NCBI GenBank assembly: GCA_020746875.1
Contig: JAGTJL010000007.1
Coordinates: forward strand, 434,001-498,000
Length of the DNA: 64,000 bases
Direction: 5' to 3'
Source: Rhexocercosporidium sp. MPI-PUGE-AT-0058
Taxonomy: Eukaryota > Ascomycota > Leotiomycetes > Helotiales
Below the pieces are notes generated by a model. The model saw only the letters and a list, made by a program, of their open reading frames with translations, was not told where the DNA came from and searched no databases. This document shows, one piece after another, positions 55,828-64,000 of the stretch (positions are counted from its first letter, which is position 1; every line of letters begins with the position of its first letter). The translations under genes were made by a program, and so were the position numbers.

Positions 55828-57874
55828 ATGCCAACTTCACGAACCGCATACGATCCCCTCCCGCGATCCTCGAGCTCGAGTCCTAGATCCAGTTCCCTCG
55901 AAGACACACGCGCGCACACACCATCCGAATTCTCATCGAGCACCTCCTCCGAACAATTCAAAGACAAGCCCTCCAAGTCTCCTCCCCAACACCACCTCCT
56001 CCGAGGCCCCCTCTCACTCTCACTCTACCTCCCCCGCAAGACCCGCCGCTGCGCCGTACGCATTCTACGAAAACCGCTCTGCCTCCTCCCTGTGCTCCTG
56101 CTCATACTCCTCATCCAAATAACCTTCAACACCTCGTACCACCCCTCCACCGCCCCGCCTTTCAGCCTCGAGCAGAGCGCAAACGAGACGGTCTTCATAG
56201 CAGCTAATATCATAGACGGGGACCTGATTACCGGGGCGTGGGGGAGGAGTTTGGTGGAGCTTGTGGAGGCGATTGGGAGGAAGAGGGTTTTTGTGTCCGT
56301 TTATGGGGGGCCGAAGGGGGCGTTGGGGGAGTTGGAGAGGATGTTGGGGAGATGTGAGATGAGGATTGTAAGTGAGGAGGATGAGGGGTTGGATATGAGT
56401 AAGATACCGAGGACGCTTCTGCCCACGGGCGAGAGGAAGGTTAAGAGGATTGCGTGGTTGGCGGAGGTGAGGAATAAGTTGCTGGAACCTCTTTACTCTA
56501 GTCTCTCGAATTCCAATTCCGATTCCAAGTCGAACCCGCATTTCAACTCCGCCTCCAAATTCCTCTCCAAAGACGGCGCATCCCTCCACTTCTCCAAACT
56601 TCTCTTCATCAACGACGTCTACTTCACACCCTCCGATGCGCTCCGTCTCCTCTGGGGCACAAACCTCGATTCCGAAGGCATAGCGCGGTATAAAGCCGTG
56701 TGCGCTCTTGATTTCGTGGCGAGTTGGAAGTTCTATGATACTTTTGCCACGAGGGATGTCGAGGGGTTTAGTATTGGTGTACCGATCTTTCCGTGGTTTG
56801 TGAGGGATGGGGAGGGAGTGAGTAGGGGGGATGTGCTTGAGGGGAAGAGTGCTGTCAGGGTTAGGAGTTGTTGGGGTGGGATGGTGGCTTTTGAGGGGGG
56901 TTATTTTAGGGAGAGTGGAGGAGAGGGGTTGGGGAATGGGGTTAATGCTGATGGTAGGTTGATATTGAGATTCTTCTGGTTTCCTGTGAGAGGATATGTA
57001 ACCTACGGATTTACTCATATTTTGTGGACCTGGACCTTGCTCTTCACATATGCCGTAAACTGCACCTTCTCAAACCTCATCTCACCATTGGGCATTATGC
57101 CTGAGAGACTATCGCTGACTCCAAATTCTAGTCCATCCTACGGCGCAGAACGCGCCGAATGCACAAAAAGGTGGCGCGAGCGAGATAGAGATCGCGAAGC
57201 TCAATGCCGCCAAAAATGGCCTCGGCGTGCCTAGCCTCCCATTGAGATTCAGGAGCGAGCCGGAGCCGTTCTGGGACTCAAGTGAGTGCTGTTTGATACA
57301 CGCCGATATCATCTCCTTACCCCCTCTCTCACCCTCCCAGACCGACGCAGATGGCAAAGAAAAAGAAATAGATCCATGGGACACGGGTATCTACATGAAC
57401 CCCTACGTTCGCACTTCCTACTCCGCTAGCACGCACCGCCACATCTGGCTCGCGCAACGGTTTGAGAGGTTGTTCTCGCCTGTGCAGAGGGTGCTGAACT
57501 ATTGGGCTGGAATGCCGAGGTGGAATTATAGGAGGGAGGAGAGGGAGGGGCAGAAAGTGATGGATCGCTTGTGGATCTCGGTGCATTCGAATTTGACAGA
57601 GGGGGAGGCGGTTGAGAGGGCGGAGAGGGGGTTTGATTTTGATGTTGGAGGTGAGAGTGTAGCGAGGGGAATTGGAAAGAGAGAAGTCTTGGGTGTTGTG
57701 AGAGGGAAAGAGTATTGGGGAACTGAGGGTTATTATGTTGATTATGAACGTGTTGCGAAGAGAGGGGCGTATTGCGGTGTTAGGCAGCTGCTTGTTATGA
57801 AAGAGGGGAATCTGGCAGAAGGGGAGGGCAATTGGGATAATTTACTGGATAGGGTGCCGCCTGTTGATGTCTGA
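55828..57874 (+). CDS. CAP59-family alpha-mannosyltransferase-like protein
   Basis: Two exons (55828-56953, 57132-57874; intron GTAGGT...TTCTAG) give 622 residues. The N-terminus is Ser/Arg-rich and cytosolic, with a signal anchor near residues 84-100 (LCLLPVLLLILLIQ), so type II Golgi topology. The catalytic region matches the CAP59/CMT1 family: IAANIIDGDLITGAWGRSL, the VFVSVYGGPKG strand, the KLLFINDVYFTPSDALRLL block with its DVYF variation of a DxD-like site, FYDTFATRDVEG and VRVRSCWGGMVAF. The C-terminal block RSEPEPFWDSSECCLIHAD is also characteristic. Cryptococcal members are alpha-1,3-mannosyltransferases or are needed for capsule export; ascomycete members are less studied. Exon 1 is strongly G-rich in its second half. 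Confidence 0.85.
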
Positions 57875-58449
57875 TGGGCAGATGAAATGGTGTATTATGA
57901 TGTGTGTATGGTTACTGTATGGACAGGAGGGTGCGGTTAGGTTGGGTTAGGTTGCGCTGCATTGCATTAGGATGGCGTTTACATTGATGCTTAGGATGGC
58001 GAAGGCGTTGACACGGTATTTGAAGACATTTCTGACTTCAGAGATTCTTTCTCCGAACTCTTGATGGAGATATTCTGGGCGAGTTCTACGGGATCTAGCG
58101 TTGTTGGCGTGTATTTACAATTGTAGGGACTAGGAGCTCGCTTACCGCTCGCCTGCATTTAAACCGATTAAGTGAAACGTCAACCTATTCACATTGCAAA
58201 GTCAACAGGCGTGACGATGGGTTTCGGTGTTATCTTCTTGAGTGCACAGGGCCTATTGATGTCGTTTCTTATTGGGCTGCTGCTGGTCTGCATGCAAGGC
58301 TAGTTCGCTTGTGGCGATGAGGCTGCGGTCAGCAGGGCCCCGTTGCAGCTGAATTACAGTTCAGCACTTGACTTTCCCTTTGACGCAATCGCCATCATCA
58401 TCGCTACATTGCCAGCAATAACTCAGGAGAGCAGCAAGCTATCACAATC
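57875..58449. other. Intergenic region between CAP59-like and HET genes
   Basis: 575 bp including a short TTAGGTT-like stretch near 57936-57953. No gene. Confidence 0.5.
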
Positions 58450-60856
58450 ATGTCTACTCCAACAGGCTCTCAATCACCTAACTACAGGTACACATACTCT
58501 CCCCTTGCTTCAGCTTTTTTGGGTGATATTCGATTGATCAGGCTGTGGCCTGGACCCGTTGCGGCTGAGGAGATTCGACTCGAGATATTCCATGAAGTAA
58601 GCTTTGCAACGCCGCAGTACGAAGCACTGTCATATGCGTGGGGCTGCCCAGACCACACAGATGTCGCCCTTGTTTGTGAAGCCGTCGATCGTCGTGGGAA
58701 GCGAACGACCCGGAAGCATCTTGACGAGACCATGGATGAGTTGATCTCTACCTCCAGACTGGGTATCGCTCGCAATCTCGCCGTTGCGTTACGGCATCTC
58801 AGATACCCCGACAGAGACAGGATACTCTGGGTAGATGCCTTATGTATCAATCAAACGGATGACGCAGAAAAAAGTCGAGAAGTTCATCAAATGGGATCAA
58901 TATACGGCAAAGCTCAACGGGTCATCGTGTGGCTTGGTCCTAGTGAAGACGATAGTACTCTTGCTCTGGAAACTCTGGATCGAATAGGCAGGGGCGTGGA
59001 GTTCGAGCGACGAATATTCCACGTCACATGTCAACCTGGGACATGGGCCCAATATTTGGCATCAAACAACGAGGTTTTAAGAGCAGAGTCCCCTAGGTGG
59101 GTGGCTATCGCAAAGCTTATACGAAGAGGATGGTTTTCTAGACTCTGTAAGCAAATGTGTTTCGTTCATAGCACTCTTGGAGCACGCAATATGCATATAC
59201 CCAACATTTCCTGTTGACGGACAGCGGGCATCCTTTCGAGGAATCAAAACAGTAAATTGCTAGGAGTCGAATGACTGTTACTGACTCTCAAATTTTGAAG
59301 GGGTGTTTCAGGAGATTTCTCTCGCCACATCCTCGTCCGTTGTTGCTGGAAAATGTTCCATCGATTGGGAATTATTTAGACTTGGGCTTTACTGGGTGTG
59401 GACGAGAATTGACGACATAAATCAGCTTCTAGGTGTACACTGCATAGAAGATCCCTTTACAAACAGCATTTACGGTTTATTGACCGTCTCTGACCGGACC
59501 GTAGAAACGGCAACAACTCTCCTATTGGCATTGGATTTAACAAAGAAATCGTTCTGTTTCGATAAGAAGGATCGCCTCTTCGCAATTCGTGGCCTTCTCA
59601 TCGCTGATGCGCAGCAACTCATCACAACTGATTACGCCTTACGAACCGAACAAGTTTATAAAGCTACTACAATTTCATACACCATGTTTTACGAAAACCC
59701 GAATATTTTGACATATTGTGTACTGCAATCTCCGCCGTTAGACGTGGAAGCACCTTCTTGGGTTCCGGACTTCTCCTTTCAAGAGGCCCCGCAGCATCTC
59801 AGGCCTATGGGGGCGGATGGCTCCGCCCCGGGCTACTACTCTTTCGAAGAAGGTGATATTCTCGCGGTCCAGGGTGTAAAGGTGACAGAGATCATAGGAG
59901 TCTGGGCCTCTAATATAACACAGAAAAGTACAGATGGCGAGCTTGGCGATGTTTGTTTTACCTGGGGAAAGCAATTATCTCTTTCAGCTGCGTATGTTGC
60001 GGGTGGACTCATGGAAGATGTGCTAATCGAAGCAATTCTGTGCGGACAAATCGAAGAGAATGCTCTAACCAACTTTGGATATGTAAAGAGTGGTCACTTC
60101 TGCAAGGAACTTTTGCTGCCAACAGGAAATTCGGAAGGAAAAGAGGACAACGAATTTAATGAAATAGATAGCGCTTTTGTGTTTCAACTCTTTCGGAGGT
60201 TGGCCATCGGACGAGCGTTTTTCACAACAGCAGAAGGATACATAGGCGTGTGTCCGGAATCTGCACAGATTGGAGATTGTGTTGTGGTCATTCTAGGGTG
60301 TGAAGTACCACTTGTACTACGTCCTTATGAAGACAACAAAGAGAATTTCATAGTCGTCGGAGAGTGTTATGTAAGTCAATCATTGTACCGAGACCAATCA
60401 CTTCTATTGTAGGGCTGGCTATTTCAATCCGATCGGCGCTATCCTGTCACGCTGTCTTTTCTCACTGATGGGGTCTTTAATATCAGTAAACTGACTCACT
60501 GTCACAATATCTAGGTGCCAGGAATAATGAACGCAGAAGCGATTCTCGGACGCCTTCCGCCTGGATGGACCAAGCGATCTATCATGACCAACGATCATCG
60601 CATCCTCATGATCTATGAGCAAGAAGGCCTCAAAACCCAGCTCGATCCGAGAGCATCCACTCTTCCACCAGGTTGGAAAGCCATGTTTGGGACTGCCGAA
60701 TACCCACTGGAAGATGAGCCTGAAGTCGAGAGGAATTGGGAAAGAATATGGTTCAAAAATCTGGAAGCGGGGAAGATATCATATTATGATCCACGAATGA
60801 CTCCTGCGCTACTGAAGGAACAAGGCGTCGATGTCCAGGAATTTAGACTCGTTTAG
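58450..60856 (+). CDS. HET-domain protein with two WW-like C-terminal repeats
   Basis: Three exons (58450-59146, 59301-60370, 60515-60856) give 702 residues. The HET domain (about residues 50-215) has the three family motifs: YEALSYAWG, the RILWVDALCINQTD block with EKSREVHQMGSIY, and RGWFSRLWVFQE, whose W codon is split by intron 1. HET proteins trigger heterokaryon-incompatibility cell death in ascomycetes; the domain is related to TIR folds. The central part is typical of HET-6-like proteins. The last 110 residues contain two LPPGW starts followed by LDPR and YYDPR, resembling degenerate WW domains that lack the second tryptophan. Open through all exons, so probably functional. Confidence 0.85.
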
Positions 60857-62767
60857 GAAAGAACGCTATGTACAAGTGAAAGTCTGGGAATTACCAAGCC
60901 AAATGAGATTGAGCTTCTTGATCTTGACACTTGTAGAGTTGTGGTCTGGCTATAAATTCCAAGAATGTTTCGACTTGACGAGGGACCAACTTGTTGCGAA
61001 AAGCTGGGCAGCAGTTTGATCATTGCTACGCCAGTCACCCGGAAACAGTCTAGAATGAACTTTGAGGAGCATTGAAAAAGGTCACGAAGTTTAGCTTGAC
61101 CAAACGCGAGGTTCATGCACAAGTCAGTGGTGCAGATGGGAGCGCTAGACTAAAATCCAATATCCTATTCATGTACGGCCTTGATTTAGCCTAAGTCTCG
61201 ATGGTAGTTTTTTCTTCTTCTTTTGATCGATCTTCTTGTCTTTTCTAATTATATGACTTGCCTGGATTCTCACAAGCGAGGGTGTTTGGAGCGCACATGT
61301 AATTTTTTGTATCTTCACGTCACGATATCAAGTGATGCAAAATATCCAGGTGTTGGAACATTCCTGCCGAGTTAAATTTGCAAGAACATTGTCATTAAAA
61401 ATCTTGGCCGGATGCCTCAGTATATGCTGACAATTTTGGTATTTAAGTGAAGCAACCAGTACTTCGATTGCGGACGGCTCCACGACGCTGTAGGACTTCC
61501 CTCTCAAATTTCTAGATTTGCCTCAAGGGGCAATAAATGAATACCTATCTAAAATTTATCAATATTCCAGAGACAATTCTCTCTTTTCGGAGGTTCTATT
61601 TCATGTTGCTCGCTCATTCAACCAATGCGCTCGCAGCGCATAACGCGCAATAGTCGGACCCCAAAATCAGACAGATACATCGGGGTGCCAGTCTTCTACG
61701 CGGCTTTGGGCCGTCCTCCCTGTCAATGTCTCTGGGATATCGAGGCTTTCGGCTCGGCGAAGCAAGGGACACAGCTGCATATTCGGTAGTTGTTGGGCAT
61801 GCGCGCAGCAAGCACTGGAAGACAAGGGACACCTGAAGAACAGGGTTGGAAGCCGCCCGATCGCGACCCCCTTGCCGAAGTTGGTGAAATTGGAAGAGGT
61901 TGACACATGACTGAGTGGCGTTTATGTATGCCCGTTCTTGTGACAGGTTAGTTGGTTGTTGGTTGCTTTTTCTGCAACGGCAGCTGAGCAGCGATCCTCG
62001 GATGAAAGGAGGTGAAGGAGCGGGTGCGGGAAAACAGAAGGTCTAGAGGCATGGAACCCTAATTTTTTGTTACCCCCAGGAGCATTTTCTAAAATTCTCT
62101 TGTATGATCTGGGTGTGGTTGAGGAAAAACCCGGCGCCACCCCGCAGTTTGCGTGCCCAACATCATACCAACCCCCGAGCTCGCCTCCATCACTTCAACG
62201 GATTGGAATAGGAGTGTATGGTACTGTATCTAGCTTGCTTGAAATAGGAATTTCGAAGTGAACAAATGAATATTTACAATTTGCTCAATGCTTTGGTTAT
62301 TACCAATCGTTTTAAGAGGTTCTGCGAGACTTGAGTAGCGGCTTGGTCAGATCTAGGCTCCTCCATATTAATAATATTTTCTATCTCTTCAAATTGAACT
62401 ATTCATGATATAGCCACAACTTGGGGTATCTTCGAGTAATTAAGTCAGAGTCGACTAGTTCTCGATCCAGTTTTGACTTTCACGTAGACGCCGAGTACAA
62501 GAAAAGCCATCAATTATCACATCTACAGATAAACACACAGTGAAATGAGCCAGCTGACTTGTAGTATACCCTTGAGGACCCTTCAGAACAAGATAAAACA
62601 AATTCTGCCCACCAACCCTGACGCCATTGAGCCCAGACATTTACAATTGGGGCATTGTGCGTTGAGTTATTCCAGAAAGCTTCCCATCCAAAGAACATTT
62701 ATCACCACCATTCTGCATATTTATTCCATCCACCAAGTTTCGCTACGTGATATTGAACGAGTGCTGG
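60857..62767. other. Intergenic region
   Basis: A 1.9-kb AT-rich region after the HET gene. I found no supported gene, RNA or repeat in it. Confidence 0.5.
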
Positions 62768-63991
62768 CTAGGGATTGCGATCATTCGAATCGAGATCATA
62801 CTCCTGCGCCCAATCTGATATTTGCGCACTCTCAAGCTTGATCGTCAAGGATGTCCATGCTGGCAATGGCGACAGACTAACACTTTTCATTTCACCCTTG
62901 GCGTTCCCCTTTGAAACGGCTGCGGCATGGTGAGCTGGTGTGGCGTACCAGCCTTTTCTCACTGGAGCTTGTGCTTCGTACTTGCGAATTGCTTGACGAG
63001 ACTTTTCTTTTCCTATGGTCCGAGTCAATGAGGCGATTCAAGGAAGGAGTAGACGGGCAGTCTTACGCTGCTGAGACGCATCCAAGTCTCTTCCATCGAG
63101 AATCTTTTGCGCCATCGCCTTGTGCTCTGGCATAACCCAGTCCCAATACAAAGCCCACTCGGGGTTCTTCTCCCAGAGCTTGAAGGGGAAATCTTTGAAC
63201 TGTGGCTCCTTTCGCCTACGAATGTTAATCACAATGATCTTTGGCTTTCCGTCGCTGTTTCGAATGAGATTGTCGTTGTCATCTACCATGGCCGAGACGT
63301 TGTCACGGTAGAATCGGCTGGAGAAAGCTTGTCCAGGTACTCTGTAGTCATTGGGGAAGTGTGTCGTCCACAGCATGTACATCTGAGCGTAATTCAAACC
63401 GAGGTCCTCGCAATGATATCGCAGCCAGTGTACCTGCTCCTGCGTGTAAGGCTTGTTTGAGTGAGGTCCAGTCAGCTTCCTCCTCTTCTGCTTCATCTTC
63501 TTCCTTTCGCAATCGTCTGCTTCGACAGAGCTTTCGGACTCCAAAGAAGGCGACGGGGATGTCCACGGGCGGCGCTGAAAGGTTCCGAGATGAGGATATG
63601 AGCTTCGACGGTCGCGGTGATCATGGAGACGACGACGAGGCGAGTGAGATGTTGGGCGAAGGCATCGCCTAACCAGATCGTTCTCACATATTTCTGGGGT
63701 AATCTGTGTCATCTGGGGACCTTGAGCTGGTCGATGGGTTAAGTTGACGAAGGGAGGTAGCTCTGAAGCCAGCTGCATTGGTGGCAACATTGGTAGACCA
63801 CTCTCATGATGATCCCAAATTGTTGAAGTCATGGGTACTTCTCCATCAACTTCCATCGGCTGAGGAGCCGAGCAGCAGGAAGAGTCGCGACTGAATGAGT
63901 AACGAGTTTGTTCTTCCGACTCGGGCCATTGCTCCTCACTATCCGACAATGGAGGAGTTTGTGATGGGTTAAGAAGGCTTGTCAGGTCCAT
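62768..63991 (-). CDS. Unknown fungal protein with a SANT/HTH-like segment
   Basis: Two minus-strand exons (63067-63991, 62768-63012; intron GTAAGA...CCATAG) give 389 residues from an ATG 9 bases inside the window edge; an upstream exon outside the window cannot be excluded. The first 170 residues are Ser/Pro/Arg-rich and disordered. A basic patch (KKMKQKRRKL) could be a nuclear signal. It precedes a helical block, KPYTQEQVHWLRYHCEDLGL to RVPGQAFSSRFYRDN, that resembles a Myb/SANT-type helix-turn-helix. The C-terminal exon is basic and then acidic (WAQEYDLDSNDRNP). A DNA-binding role is possible but not shown. No named family was recognised. Confidence 0.65.
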
Positions 63992-64000
63992 CGGATTGTG

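Noticed and set aside
57936..57953. TTAGGTT-like words resembling telomere repeats
   Set aside because: Only two imperfect copies; too short for an interstitial telomere.

Overview
The window is nuclear DNA of a filamentous ascomycete (Pezizomycotina). Short GT-AG introns, mostly 45-180 bp and phase-consistent, interrupt most genes. Intergenic regions are long and rich in simple repeats. The families present (CAP59-type glycosyltransferase, HET-domain protein, MirB-like siderophore transporter, pogo/Fot1 transposon, Nrd1-like four-RRM protein) are typical of this group. A leotiomycete is my best guess, but that placement is inference.

Layout from left to right. A 5'-truncated PA2G4/Ebp1-like gene (1-1080) is followed by a two-PHD-finger Rco1-like chromatin protein (3962-8500). 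A large single-exon adenylation-thiolation-condensation NRPS-like enzyme (12112-15783) sits beside a small cysteine-containing, possibly secreted, protein on the minus strand. Next come a decayed short-chain dehydrogenase and a decayed minus-strand gene, then a siderophore-type MFS transporter (19835-21968) and a minus-strand agmatinase with a signal peptide and a C-terminal KDEL. A 1,859-bp pogo/Fot1 transposon (25092-26950) has identical 65-bp inverted repeats and one nonsense codon in its transposase. Housekeeping genes follow: cdc42 (minus), a Vma22-like V-ATPase assembly factor, DNA ligase I (minus), asparaginyl-tRNA synthetase divergent from the ligase, and an Nrd1-like RNA-binding protein.

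The most unusual object is a tRNA-Tyr gene at 44962-45105. It has the normal 12-nt anticodon-loop intron and also a 57-nt insertion in the T arm that begins GTAAGT and ends ACAG. Removing both segments leaves a complete 75-nt tRNA-Tyr cloverleaf.

The right third is an accessory-looking region. It holds a six-cysteine, probably GPI-anchored secreted protein, about 5 kb of gene-poor DNA with coding relics, a CBM48 protein with a tail anchor and a 24-nt micro-exon, a CAP59-family glycosyltransferase, a HET-domain protein with two degenerate WW-like repeats, and a protein of unknown function at the right edge.

The genes do not form one pathway. Two local groupings are worth noting. The NRPS-like enzyme lies within 4 kb of the siderophore transporter. 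The DNA ligase and asparaginyl-tRNA synthetase share a 529-bp divergent promoter containing MBF-like ACGCGN elements. All exon boundaries were derived by hand from splice motifs and reading-frame continuity and have not been checked against transcripts.
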